NCBI RefSeq assembly: GCF_002847525.1
Contig: NZ_PKKM01000010.1
Location: 1-62,825 of the forward strand
Reading direction: 5' to 3'
DNA: 62,825 bases
From: Schaalia odontolytica
GTDB taxonomy: Bacteria > Actinomycetota > Actinomycetes > Actinomycetales > Actinomycetaceae
Position numbers and translations under genes: made by a program. Numbering within the stretch: the stretch's first letter is position 1; each line of letters begins with the position of its first letter. Below are positions 26,024-34,713 of the stretch, piece after piece. Under the pieces are notes generated by a model. The model saw only the letters and a list, made by a program, of their open reading frames with translations. It made no database searches and was not told the DNA's origin.

Positions 26024-27622
26024 ATGACGAATCCTCTTATCGACTCCCTCGTGTCGATCATCGAACAGCGACCCGAGGACCACTCCCTACGCGAGCATCT
26101 CGCTGAACTCCTGATCGCCGAAGGGAGGGGCGCAGAAGCCGTCTCCCATCTGGCCGTCGTCCTCGCCGTCGACCCCCACAATGAGCGCGTCGCCGCCCTG
26201 ATGCGCAGCGCCCTCGGCGTGCCCGAGGCTCCCGCTTCGTCTGCGCCCGCGGGTGACGAGGCTGAGCCCGCCGCGCCCGCAACAGACGAGGATCGGGTGT
26301 TGCCTGAGGCGGCCTTCGCCGGTGAGGTCCCGGTGCCCCCCGAGGCGCCCGAGGCCTCGGCCCCGGCCGTCAACGGGCTGACTGTCGCTGAACCTGAGAC
26401 TGCAGCTCCCGCCTCGTACGAGGCCGACCCCGTCCCCGCGCCCGAGGAGCCCGCTCTGTCTGCACCCGCAGCCCCCGCCTCGGACGACGCAGACATTCCC
26501 GCGATCGTGACTATTCATCCCGCGGCCTTCCCACAGACGGCCGAGGAAGGGAACGACGAGGCCAGCGCGTCGACAGGCGAGGCCGGAGATGGGCAGGATG
26601 ACCCCGCTTCCCCCGATGACGCCGATCCGGAAAACTTCGACTGGAAAAACGCCGAGAAGCAGGTCGGCGGGCCGGCGCCAGCATTCGTGAAGCAGGGCGC
26701 GACCGAAGGTGAAATCGAAGTTGACGAGAAACCCCAGGGTGACGCGTGGGACCTCGAAAACGTGACGTCGACGCTGGCCGACGTCGGTGGTATGCAGTCC
26801 GTCAAGGACCGCCTCACCATGGCCTTCCTGGCCCCCCTGCGCAACCCGGAAATCCGCAAGCTCTACGGTAAGAGCCTCAGCGGTGGCCTGCTGCTCTACG
26901 GTCCTCCCGGATGTGGCAAGACCTACATCGCCCGCGCTCTCGCCGGCGAGCTCGGCGCCGCGTTCATGAATGTCAGGATCAGTGACGTCATGGCGCGCTA
27001 CTTCGGTGAATCGGAAGCTAACCTCCACGAACTTTTTGAGACCGCGCGCGCCAACGCACCCGTCGTCCTCTTCCTCGACGAAATCGATGCACTCGGCATG
27101 CGGCGATCGAACGCGAACTATTCCGGCATGCGACCGGTCACCAACCAGCTCCTCATGGAACTGGACGGCATTGGATCCGACAACGAAGGCGTGTTCGTCC
27201 TCGCCGCGACCAACACCCCGTGGGATGTGGATCCGGCGCTGCGCAGGCCCGGACGCTTCGATCGATCCGTCGCCGTCCTGCCTCCCGACGGCCCCGCCCG
27301 ACAGGCTGTCCTCTACCACCACCTCAAGTCCCGCCCCGTCGAAGGCATCGACATGGGATACCTCGTCCAGTGCACCAATGGATTCACCGGTGCCGACCTG
27401 GCCCACCTGGTCGACAGCGCCGTCGAATTCGCGATGATGGACTCCTTGCGCTCCGGCAACGTGCGCATGGTGACCATGCAGGACTTCCGCAGGGCGCTAG
27501 AGCAGATTCGGCCCAGCGCGGGCCCATGGTTCATCACCGCCCGCAACATCGTCGAATACGGCAACCGCGAAGGCCAGTACGACGACCTCGCCGAGTACAT
27601 GAAGGCAAACAACCTGATGTGA
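26024..27622 (+). CDS. AAA+ ATPase with N-terminal TPR and acidic linker
   Basis: A 532-aa ATPase. A TPR-like helical domain (1-65) is followed by a low-complexity Ala/Pro/Glu/Asp linker (about 66-205) and a FtsH/VCP-type AAA+ core. Walker A GPPGCGKT is at 293-300, Walker B VVLFLDE at 347-353, sensor AATNT at 394-398 and arginine fingers in RRPGRFDR at 407-414. Such ATPases unfold or remodel protein complexes; no protease domain is attached. The ATG at 26024 gives a typical TPR start. Its position among TPR and membrane proteins, next to a T7SS-like locus, suggests a role in a membrane-linked assembly, possibly analogous to EccA (TPR plus AAA+), which is inference. Confidence 0.88.
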   Translation: MTNPLIDSLVSIIEQRPEDHSLREHLAELLIAEGRGAEAVSHLAVVLAVDPHNERVAALMRSALGVPEAPASSAPAGDEAEPAAPATDEDRVLPEAAFAGEVPVPPEAPEASAPAVNGLTVAEPETAAPASYEADPVPAPEEPALSAPAAPASDDADIPAIVTIHPAAFPQTAEEGNDEASASTGEAGDGQDDPASPDDADPENFDWKNAEKQVGGPAPAFVKQGATEGEIEVDEKPQGDAWDLENVTSTLADVGGMQSVKDRLTMAFLAPLRNPEIRKLYGKSLSGGLLLYGPPGCGKTYIARALAGELGAAFMNVRISDVMARYFGESEANLHELFETARANAPVVLFLDEIDALGMRRSNANYSGMRPVTNQLLMELDGIGSDNEGVFVLAATNTPWDVDPALRRPGRFDRSVAVLPPDGPARQAVLYHHLKSRPVEGIDMGYLVQCTNGFTGADLAHLVDSAVEFAMMDSLRSGNVRMVTMQDFRRALEQIRPSAGPWFITARNIVEYGNREGQYDDLAEYMKANNLM

Positions 27623-27686
27623 GGAGGTGGGCGACGCGCAATCGCCGCCCACCCTTCGCCGTTGCCACCAGCAGTGAGGAGGACCG

Positions 27687-28766
27687 ATGTCGAACGATGA
27701 CGTCTGGAAGCGGATCGAGCACGCCCAGTTCTTGATCGATATCAAGCGTCCCCAACAGGCCATCGAACAGCTCGTGACGATCCCCCAGGGGGATCTGGAA
27801 GTCGCGGCGCGAGTGAATTGCACCCTCGCCCAGGCCCACCTGCTCCTCGATCAGAAGGATAAAGCGTACGCGTGTGCCAGGCGCGCCATCGAAGCCTCCC
27901 CCAATGACGTGCTGTCGCTGTACTGGTTGTCCTCCCTCGAGCCGGATTCTCTTCGCGCACTCGAACACGCAACGCGCCTCGTGGAGATGATTCCAGACTT
28001 CGGTGTTGCCCATGCCGTGAAGGCTCGCGCTCTTGCCCTTAACCGCCGGTGGGATGAGGCGCTGAACTCGGCTCGTGAAGGCGAGCGCCTCGATCCCGAA
28101 GACTCCTTTGTACTCAACACCCTCGGCAGGATACTCGCCAGGAACGACGAGAAAGCGGCGCTCGACGTATTCAAGCGCGTCCTCGCCCTCGAACCAGAAA
28201 ACGCCGCCGCTCGTGAATCCATCGCACTCCTCGAAGCGGACGACCATGCCGACGCTAGCAGTCGCCTCTTCCGCGACCTCCTCGAGCAGAACCCCGCCGT
28301 CAAGGGCTACGAGAACCAGCTCCACTGGCTGGTGTTCAAACCGCTCTTCACCCTGTGCTTGGGTCTCACGATCGCCTATCTGATCGGCTGGTCGATCGCC
28401 GGCCTCGTCTATGCCTTCGGTAGCCGTCAGGTCGCCCTCATTGTTGGGCTAGTGTGGACCGCGTTGTTCCCCCTGCGCGCCATGGACGCCGCGGTGCGCA
28501 AACACCTCTCGAAGGTCGCCGCCGGTCAGGGGAAGACGCGCCGCGACGTCGTGAACCTGGCGTTCAAGCGTCGCCCCATCGGTGCGACGATCGCGACGAC
28601 CTCGATCGTGCTTCTCTCGCTCACCCCCGCGGTATTTGGTGTGGTGAGGTACTTCGTCCCCGCCTCCTCGTGGTGGACAGGCCTGGGCGTGCCCATCCTC
28701 GTCATGCTCTGCGGGTGGGTCGGTGCCCTCGTCGCCCGCCACATGATCTTCGTGCGCGAACGCTGA
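27687..28766 (+). CDS. TPR-repeat membrane protein
   Basis: A 359-aa protein with five or so TPR-like repeats in residues 1-205 (for example KAYACARRAIEASPNDVLSL and EKAALDVFKRVLALEPEN). Four membrane segments follow (about 215-238, 243-263, 296-318 and 325-350). It has the same TPR-then-membrane plan as the protein at 24295-25254, and a strong SD (GAGGAGGACCG). Lies 64 nt after the AAA+ ATPase and is likely co-transcribed with it. Its partner and function are unknown. Confidence 0.85.
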   Translation: MSNDDVWKRIEHAQFLIDIKRPQQAIEQLVTIPQGDLEVAARVNCTLAQAHLLLDQKDKAYACARRAIEASPNDVLSLYWLSSLEPDSLRALEHATRLVEMIPDFGVAHAVKARALALNRRWDEALNSAREGERLDPEDSFVLNTLGRILARNDEKAALDVFKRVLALEPENAAARESIALLEADDHADASSRLFRDLLEQNPAVKGYENQLHWLVFKPLFTLCLGLTIAYLIGWSIAGLVYAFGSRQVALIVGLVWTALFPLRAMDAAVRKHLSKVAAGQGKTRRDVVNLAFKRRPIGATIATTSIVLLSLTPAVFGVVRYFVPASSWWTGLGVPILVMLCGWVGALVARHMIFVRER

Positions 28767-28787
28767 GAGCGGGCGGCGAGCGGCGCC

Positions 28788-29306
28788 TCAGCCTTTCGAG
28801 AGCCTCTCACGCACGGCACCCGCACCGAACGTCAGCACGGTCAGGCCCGCTTCCAGAGCGCCCAGGGCCAGCCCCTGCCTCGTATGAGCGAAATGAGCGC
28901 CCTGCGCGCGGCGGCGCTCACCGCGGCGGAACAGCCAGCGCTCCACGCCGACCGTGATCATCGCCGAACCCAGCGCCGCGCCCGCGAGAACCGCCAGCTC
29001 CGCCGGGTCCGCCTCGGTGACACCCTCAAGCGGATCCTCGCCCGCGACGGGGGACGACTTCGAGCAATCCACGTCCTCGTCATCGTAGGGCGGGAGCTCC
29101 GAGGGCTCCGGCAGCTGCGCCACCATCGACCAGCCGAGCACCCCCAGCAGACCCGCCTTCACGAGGCCGCGCAACGGGCGCGAGCGCACGTAATCGGGCA
29201 GGGCGTACCACGCGACGGTCGCACCCACGCCCGCCGCGAACCCCGCGACCCGAGTCGGGTCCACCGAGCCAGCGCACGGACAAGAACAGCTAGATGAGGC
29301 GGCCAT
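28788..29306 (-). CDS. Small membrane protein, unknown function
   Basis: A 172-aa protein beginning MAASSSCSCPCAG, with hydrophobic stretches at about 20-36, 48-63, 103-123 and 145-163 separated by an acidic loop (PPYDDEDVDCSKSSP). The Cys-rich N terminus (four Cys in 14 residues) is unusual. The ATG at 29306 follows a GAAAGGA SD. It lies 30 nt downstream of the S33 peptidase gene and is probably co-transcribed. No family was recognised. Confidence 0.7.
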   Translation of the reverse strand: MAASSSCSCPCAGSVDPTRVAGFAAGVGATVAWYALPDYVRSRPLRGLVKAGLLGVLGWSMVAQLPEPSELPPYDDEDVDCSKSSPVAGEDPLEGVTEADPAELAVLAGAALGSAMITVGVERWLFRRGERRRAQGAHFAHTRQGLALGALEAGLTVLTFGAGAVRERLSKG

Positions 29307-29336
29307 GGCCAGTCCTTTCAATCGGGAGCGCGCGGA

Positions 29337-30647
29337 TCAGTCCGCGAGCAGGTCAAGCAGGTGAGAGACGACCTTTCCGCCCGAATAGGCGGATCCGTCG
29401 TGCTGGTACTCATTCGTGATGAAGTGGCGGGCGCCGATCAGGTCACCCGTATCCAGGGAGAACTCGCGAGGCACGAACATGTCGTCGTAGTACACGGCCG
29501 CCGCCACCGGCACCGTGTTCTCGGCCAGCACATCCGGCAGGTACACGGGGGCCGCCTCCGTCGTCGACGCGAGGATCTCCGCGACGCCCTTCAGCGGCGC
29601 CAAGCCCGGATCCTCGTCGAACACGCGGCGCATGAAGTGCTCGCCCGTCAGGTAGAACGGCTCACTCTCATCCAGTGGGTTCGCGTCCTTCGCGAAGCCC
29701 GGGATCTCCTCGGCCAGGCGATCTGCAGCCCAGCCCGTCGCCGTGCCCACCAGATCCGGCGTCGCGCATGCGTAAATGTACTCCTGGAACAAGCCGTAAA
29801 TCGGCGCAACGTCCACCTGCGCGCCGATCGCCGCCAGGAACTGCGACGAGAGACGGCGCTCGCCTCGAACCGACGTCCATGGGCCCTCGAGCAGGTAGTG
29901 CAGCTGATCCGTGTTGCCCTGGCCGCCCAGCATCATACCGATCATGCGCAGGCGCGCGGGGGAGAGGCGCTCGCCCGTCGGCAGCGTCTCCTCCGTGTCC
30001 GCCAGGTGCGCGCACAGCTCGCGCACCGTGCGCTCATCGCCCGGGTGGCGCTGGAAGTACGTGCGGTTGCGCGCCGCCGTGCGCTCATACGTCAGGCGGT
30101 AGATATCGTCCACATGGACGAGGCCGGGCAGGCCTCCCGTGATCAGGCTGGCCTTCAGGCCCTGGGGAGCCAGCGACAGGTACGAGGTCGTGATGAAGCC
30201 GCCGAACGACTGGCCGAGCGTCGTCCACGGGTCATCCCCGCACAGCTCGCGGCGCAGCGCCTCCGCGTCGTACACGATCTGGTCCTGGCGGAAGTGGCGC
30301 AGATACGCGGCCTTCTCCTCGTCCGTGTCCAAGTGGGAGAGCGCCTGGGCGTCCATGCGGGTCGACTGGCCCGTGCCTCGCTGATCGAGGAGCACCACGC
30401 GGTAATCCTGCAGGAGACGATTCATCCACCCGCCGGTAAACGTGCCGAAACGCGGGCTCGGGTAGCCTGGGCCGCCCTGCAAGAACACTGCGTAGGGCGC
30501 GTCCTCGTGGCCCTTGCGCACGACCTCGCGCGCGAAAACCTGGATCGTCGGATTGTCCTCGCCGGCGGGGCGCAGGTGATCAAGCGGAACGTCCAGGCGG
30601 TGCTCGTAAACGGTGTGACCGTGGTGCAGGTACGACTCTGTGTGCAT
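29337..30647 (-). CDS. pip: Alpha/beta hydrolase, proline iminopeptidase-like (family S33)
   Basis: A 436-aa cytosolic serine hydrolase. The oxyanion HGGPG-like motif appears as FLQGGPGYPSPR, and the nucleophile elbow is GQSFGG. The DQRGTGQS segment is typical of proline iminopeptidases that remove N-terminal proline from peptides. The length fits the actinobacterial S33 group. The ATG at 30647 is preferred; a GTG two codons upstream (30653) is an alternative. No signal peptide is present. The gene name is by family resemblance; exact substrate is not proven. Confidence 0.85.
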   Translation of the reverse strand: MHTESYLHHGHTVYEHRLDVPLDHLRPAGEDNPTIQVFAREVVRKGHEDAPYAVFLQGGPGYPSPRFGTFTGGWMNRLLQDYRVVLLDQRGTGQSTRMDAQALSHLDTDEEKAAYLRHFRQDQIVYDAEALRRELCGDDPWTTLGQSFGGFITTSYLSLAPQGLKASLITGGLPGLVHVDDIYRLTYERTAARNRTYFQRHPGDERTVRELCAHLADTEETLPTGERLSPARLRMIGMMLGGQGNTDQLHYLLEGPWTSVRGERRLSSQFLAAIGAQVDVAPIYGLFQEYIYACATPDLVGTATGWAADRLAEEIPGFAKDANPLDESEPFYLTGEHFMRRVFDEDPGLAPLKGVAEILASTTEAAPVYLPDVLAENTVPVAAAVYYDDMFVPREFSLDTGDLIGARHFITNEYQHDGSAYSGGKVVSHLLDLLAD

Positions 30648-30720
30648 GGACACAATGGTAGCGGTTTTGTGGCGGTGTCGTTGTGCCCGTTTGTTGTCCC
30701 GTCTGTTTTCTGGGCAGCGC

Positions 30721-31040
30721 TTGTGGCCCCACGGGTGTTCCGGGCGCCGGAGGGCCCGGCCGCCCGCGAGGCTAGGGCCTCACTTCGTTCGGCGCCGCGC
30801 CTCGAAGCCCGCCCGTGCCCTCCGGTCCCTCCGGCGCCCTCCACACCAGTGGTGCCTCGTCGCTGATGTGTGGCTCTACGCGTCGGCTCGAAGCCCGGCC
30901 AGGCCCCGCCGCCGCCTGCGGGCACCGCAGACTGGCCCACCCGCCCGTGCCCTCCACACCTGTGGGGCCGGTCTGCTGACGTGTGCCTGTGCGTCGCCTC
31001 GAAGCCCGGCCAGGCCCTCTGGTTCCTCCGGCGCCCTCCT
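30721..31040. repeat. GC-rich nested-hairpin mosaic repeat, locus A (type I)
   Basis: The outer stem GGGCGCCGGA (30742-30751) pairs with TCCGGCGCCC (30830-30839), with an inner CGAGGC/GCCTCG stem. The downstream half repeats the CGAAGCCCG(C/G)CC module twice more (near 30889 and 31000). It shares long stretches with 60860-61045. Confidence 0.8.
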
Positions 31041-31060
31041 ATCAGTCGGTGGTGTGCGTT

Positions 31061-31161
31061 CTGGATAGGAAGCTCTGTTCTGGATAGGAACGGCGCTTCT
31101 GGATAGCTTATTAACCTATCCAGAACGCAATAACCTATCCAGATTGTTGTTTCCTATCCAG
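31061..31161. repeat. 101-bp symmetric array of six GGATAGG boxes, locus 2
   Basis: CTGGATAGG units start at 31061, 31080 and 31099; CCTATCCAG units end at 31123, 31142 and 31161. Spacing is exactly 19 bp throughout. The flanking CT/AG differs from the GC/GC of locus 1 on both arms together. Confidence 0.9.
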
Positions 31162-31323
31162 TTTGGTGGTGTTTGCCAGCCCGGCGGCTTGCTTGCTGTG
31201 TGGCAATGGGGGTTTTGCATCATTAGGAGCTCGCTGGCGGCGTGTCGCTGGCGTGTTGGGTGCTTGGATGGCGTCATTCCCCCCGTTTTGAGGCTGTGAG
31301 GTGGCAGCTTGGGGTGGTGCGGC

Positions 31324-31398
31324 GCCCAAAACACAGACCACCTCGGTGAAAAACGCTGAAAATGGGGTGTTGTGGGCGAGGTGGTCTGCGTTTTGGGC
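31324..31398. repeat. 75-bp foldback element, copy 1
   Basis: The terminal 22-bp inverted repeats (31324-31345 and 31377-31398) match at 21 of 22 positions. The ends begin GCCCAAAACRCAGACCACC. Same length and ends as 56889-56963. Confidence 0.85.
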
Positions 31399-31554
31399 AC
31401 AACTGTGTCTGGCATAGTGTGTTGCGCGCACGTAAACCCGCTCTTTCACACGTAAACCTGCTATGTGGAGTGTGGGCGGGGCTGCCCAGGCTCGCATTAG
31501 CGGGTTAACATGCGGATCAAAGGGCCGGATTGCAATGCGCGGTTCCCCAGCAAT

Positions 31555-31661
31555 GTCGCACGTAATTCCCCCGCGAGTATTTCAGGCTTTGAAAGCATGT
31601 CGTTGGAATTGCAGCGTTTGTGGAGCATCTCGAAAAATGACCATGTTAAATTACGTGCGAC
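31555..31661. repeat. 107-bp foldback element, copy 1
   Basis: Perfect 13-bp terminal inverted repeats: GTCGCACGTAATT (31555-31567) and AATTACGTGCGAC (31649-31661). The interior is clearly homologous to 57057-57163, which has the same total length. Confidence 0.85.
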
Positions 31662-31733
31662 TTTGGGGGCGGTAACCCGCGCGCCCGCGGCTCAGAGCCA
31701 GCGGGTGACAGCCAGTTCGTCAGCGCTATTTCG

Positions 31734-32063
31734 TCAGAGCCAGTTCAGCAACGCGACGTAGCAGACCGTTCCGATGCCGACGCTCCACAGGAGCTTGCGG
31801 CCGCTCAGCAGGTGCACCGCGACCGTCACACCCGTCGCCGCCAGCGCCGCCCACCAGCGGCCACCCGCCTCCTGCGCTCCCTGAGCCAGTGTCGAGAGCA
31901 CGAGGATCAGCATGATGCCCGGCGGCATCCACACTGCCATGTCGGAGACGAAACGCGAATCGCGCAGCGGCTCAAGGATCTTGAATGGCAGAGCGCGCAA
32001 CGTAAAGTCGATGACGAAGGTGATCGCCAGGAGCGCCAGCAGGTAGCCCAGCGTCGGAGTCAC
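31734..32063 (-). CDS. azlD: Branched-chain amino acid export protein AzlD
   Basis: A 109-aa membrane protein with four hydrophobic segments, the small subunit of the AzlCD/BrnFE exporter for branched-chain amino acids. The length and the block RALPFKILEPLRDSRFVSDM are typical of the family. It overlaps the azlC stop as ATGA, so expression is coupled. There is a single TAA stop, with 72 bp to the nearest repeat element. Confidence 0.92.
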   Translation of the reverse strand: MTPTLGYLLALLAITFVIDFTLRALPFKILEPLRDSRFVSDMAVWMPPGIMLILVLSTLAQGAQEAGGRWWAALAATGVTVAVHLLSGRKLLWSVGIGTVCYVALLNWL

Positions 32064-32818
32064 TGTGCACCTCCTTCGGCCAGCTCATCCACGGAGTGCA
32101 GGATGCCTCGGCGATGGAGGATGTGGCGAACCACCAGGCACGCGACGAACAGCAGGAGCGCCACCAGGAGGCGCTGGCCCGGCGCCACCACCATGGCCAC
32201 CGCGAAGGACACGCCAGCCAGGAGGATCGAGGGCAGCTCGCGCCTCGTGCGCGCCGCGTCCAGGGTCAGCGTGAGGAACAAAGCCGTGAGCGCGAAGTCG
32301 AGGCCCTCGATCTGCGTGGGAATCAACGAACCCGCGGACACGCCCACAAGGCTCGAGATTAGCCACGTCAGGTTAAAGAGAGCCTGCATCGCCAGCAGAC
32401 GAGGTTTCGTCCACCCGTTCGGGCGGGCGGCGGTCAGCGCGTAGGCCTCGTCCACGAGGGCGTACATCGAGAAGAGGCGCGCGAAGCGGCCCTCGATGAC
32501 GTGCAGCGGGAATGAGAAAGCGAAAAACAGGAGGCGGAAGTTCACCAGCAGCATCGTCACCGCGATGACTGCCAGCGGTGTGTTTTGCGCGGCCAGGGTC
32601 ACGACGAGCAGCTCGGCCGACCCCGAGTAGGCGGCCAGGGACAGCGACGGAGCCAACCACCACGGCAGCCCCAGCTGGATAACGAGAACGCCGTATGCCA
32701 GGCCCAGCGGGATGTAACCCGCGGCCACGGGCGCCGTAATGCGCAGGCCTTCGAGGATCTCGCGGCGGGTAGGGCTAGCCGGCACGGGGAGGTTCACGGT
32801 GCGCGGTAGCTTGGGCAT
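32060..32818 (-). CDS. azlC: Branched-chain amino acid export permease AzlC
   Basis: A 252-aa membrane protein with about seven to eight hydrophobic segments and the family features GLAYGVLVIQLGLPWW, YSGSAELL and VDEAYAL. Together with AzlD it exports branched-chain amino acids or analogues. The ATG at 32818 (MPKLPRT) is chosen: in-frame codons further upstream are not membrane-like and run into the divergent promoter region. Divergent from the amino-acid ABC importer gene, so export and import genes share a 242-bp control region. Confidence 0.92.
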   Translation of the reverse strand: MPKLPRTVNLPVPASPTRREILEGLRITAPVAAGYIPLGLAYGVLVIQLGLPWWLAPSLSLAAYSGSAELLVVTLAAQNTPLAVIAVTMLLVNFRLLFFAFSFPLHVIEGRFARLFSMYALVDEAYALTAARPNGWTKPRLLAMQALFNLTWLISSLVGVSAGSLIPTQIEGLDFALTALFLTLTLDAARTRRELPSILLAGVSFAVAMVVAPGQRLLVALLLFVACLVVRHILHRRGILHSVDELAEGGAQ

Positions 32819-33006
32819 GGGTGCAATTGTGGCGCGTGAGGCGGTGAGAGTGCGCGTTGGCGGGGCCGTGCGTGACGACTTGCACGCTCTCGCGGCGATG
32901 GCGTTCCACGAAGTGGGAAGGAGCTTCGTCACGGACCTGTCACATAGTTTCAAAACGGGAAATAGCTCTCGCGCAATAAACCGTCCGGTGGAAATATCGT
33001 TCCTGT

Positions 33007-33029
33007 CGCCGAGGAACATCCCCTCGGCG
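33007..33029 (+). promoter_or_regulatory. Hairpin in the leader of the amino-acid importer operon
   Basis: CGCCGAGG (33007-33014) pairs with CCTCGGCG (33022-33029), 32 nt before the start codon. It could be a leader attenuator or simply an mRNA-protecting stem. No leader peptide was seen. Confidence 0.35.
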
Positions 33030-33060
33030 CTTCCACTGAAAACGCAGATCAGGAGCCCTC

Positions 33061-33963
33061 ATGAGCGCCACTCACGCACGCAAGAAGCCATTCCTTCGAC
33101 TCGCTACGGCCGCCGTCGCCATGGTCGCAGCCCTCGGCATGGCCGCATGCTCCGGTGGCGCGTCCACCTCCTCGTCCTCCTCGTCGAGCGCGCAGGTCGG
33201 CGACCGCAGCCCCGAGCAGATCAAGGAAGCCGGCGAGATCGTCATCGGCATCTTCTCCGACAAGGCCCCCTTCGGCTACATCGACGCCGATGGTAAGCCC
33301 GCCGGATACGACGTCGTCTACGGTGACCGCATCGCCGCCGACCTGGGCGTCACCGCCAAGTACGTCCCCGTCGACGCCGCCGCCCGCACCGAGGTCCTCG
33401 CCTCCAACAAGGTCGACATCACCCTCGCGAACTTCACCGTCACGCCCGAGCGTGCCGAAAAGGTCGACTTCGCGAACCCCTACTTCAAGGTCTCCCTCGG
33501 TGTCGTCTCTCCCACCTCGGCCGAAATCACCGACGTGAGCCAGCTGGCCGGCAAGACCCTCATCGTCACCAAGGGCACGACCGCCGAAGCCTACTTCGAG
33601 GCCAACCACCCCGAGGTCAAGCTCCTCAAGTTCGACCAGTACTCCGACGCCTATCAGGCCCTCGAGGACGGCCGCGGCGACGCCTTCTCCACCGACAACA
33701 CCGAGGTCATCGCCTGGGCGATCCAGCACCCCGGCTTCAGCGTCGGCATCAAGAGCCTGGGCGAGACCAGCTACATCGCGGCCGCCGTCAAGAAGGGCAA
33801 CACCGCCCTCCTCGACTGGCTGAACAACGAACTCGTTGAGCTCGGCAAGGAAAACTTCTTCCACAAGGACTACGAGCAGACCCTCGCCCCCGTCTACGGT
33901 GACGCCGCGACCCCCGACGACCTGGTCGTCGAAGGCGGCGTGGACACCACCTCCACCAACTGA
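33061..33963 (+). CDS. Amino-acid ABC transporter substrate-binding lipoprotein
   Basis: A 300-aa solute-binding lipoprotein of the polar amino-acid (family 3) type. The signal peptide ends in the lipobox MAAC with lipidated Cys30, followed by a Ser-rich linker. The binding domain (about 55-285) has the family block FGYIDADGKPAGYDVVYGDRIA and ANFTVTPERAEKVDFANPY. It captures an amino acid, probably glutamine, glutamate, cystine or a relative, and hands it to the permeases encoded next. Specificity cannot be set from the sequence. SD: CAGGAGCCCTC. Confidence 0.95.
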   Translation: MSATHARKKPFLRLATAAVAMVAALGMAACSGGASTSSSSSSSAQVGDRSPEQIKEAGEIVIGIFSDKAPFGYIDADGKPAGYDVVYGDRIAADLGVTAKYVPVDAAARTEVLASNKVDITLANFTVTPERAEKVDFANPYFKVSLGVVSPTSAEITDVSQLAGKTLIVTKGTTAEAYFEANHPEVKLLKFDQYSDAYQALEDGRGDAFSTDNTEVIAWAIQHPGFSVGIKSLGETSYIAAAVKKGNTALLDWLNNELVELGKENFFHKDYEQTLAPVYGDAATPDDLVVEGGVDTTSTN

Positions 33964-33970
33964 CGCAGGT

Positions 33971-34039
33971 ACGAGGCCGTGGCCCCCACCGGGGACAGCG
34001 CCCACCGCGGGTGAACGCCCCGAGCGGCCACGGCCTCGT
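33971..34039 (+). terminator. 14-bp inverted repeat between binding-protein and permease genes
   Basis: ACGAGGCCGTGGCC (33971-33984) pairs with GGCCACGGCCTCGT (34026-34039), followed by a short T run. Likely an attenuating terminator that keeps the binding protein more abundant than the membrane subunits. It shares the ACGAGGCC core. Confidence 0.7.
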
Positions 34040-34053
34040 CCCAGATTTTTCCT

Positions 34054-34713
34054 ATGAATCTCGACATTCTGGCGCGATACGCGCCCCTGTACGTCGACGC
34101 CGCCATCCTCACCCTGAGGATCGCGGCTATCGGCATCATCGGCTCCCTCGCGGTCGGCCTGCTCGTGGCTGCGATCCGGCAGTACCGGATCCCCGTCGCC
34201 ACGCAGATCGCCGCCGCCTACGTCGAACTGTCGCGCAACACGCCGCTGCTCGTGCAGCTCTTCTTCATCTACTTCGGCCTGCCGCGCGTGGGCATCAAAT
34301 GGAGCGGCGAGACTTGCGCGATCGTCGGCCTCATCTTCCTGGGTGGCGCCTACATGGCCGAGGCCCTGCGCTCCGGCCTCGACTCGATCGCCACGATCCA
34401 GTGGGAGTCGTCTGCGGCGCTCGGCCTCACCCGCACCCAGACGCTGCGCCACGTCGCCCTCCCGCAGGTCATCGCGACCTCCGTGCCGCCGCTCGCCGCC
34501 AACGTCATCTTCCTCATCAAGGAAACATCCGTCGTCTCCGTCGTCGCGCTGCCCGACCTCGTGTACGTCGCGAAAGACCTCATCGGCATGTCCTACAACA
34601 CCTCCGAAGCGCTGGTCCTCCTGGTCATCGCCTACCTGGTGATCCTCCTGCCCGTGTCCATCGCGGCCCGACTCATCGAAAAGAAGGTGCGCCGTGGCGG
34701 ATTTGGGAATTAA
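34054..34713 (+). CDS. Amino-acid ABC transporter permease 1
   Basis: A 219-aa membrane subunit of the HisM/GlnP type with about five membrane segments. The EAA loop, which contacts the ATPase, is visible as WESSAALGLTRTQTLRHVALPQ, close to the family consensus. The conserved SRNTPLLVQLFF segment is present near 61-72. It overlaps the second permease by 20 nt. Two different permeases indicate a heterodimeric channel. Confidence 0.95.
   Translation: MNLDILARYAPLYVDAAILTLRIAAIGIIGSLAVGLLVAAIRQYRIPVATQIAAAYVELSRNTPLLVQLFFIYFGLPRVGIKWSGETCAIVGLIFLGGAYMAEALRSGLDSIATIQWESSAALGLTRTQTLRHVALPQVIATSVPPLAANVIFLIKETSVVSVVALPDLVYVAKDLIGMSYNTSEALVLLVIAYLVILLPVSIAARLIEKKVRRGGFGN

Larger units (their letters stand above)
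30648..31733. other. Gene desert with four different foldback repeats between pip and azlD
   Basis: No gene is supported; short ORFs here fall inside repeats. In order: GC-rich nested-hairpin mosaic (30721-31040), 101-bp GGATAGG array (31061-31161), 75-bp foldback element (31324-31398) and 107-bp foldback element (31555-31661). Confidence 0.85.
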
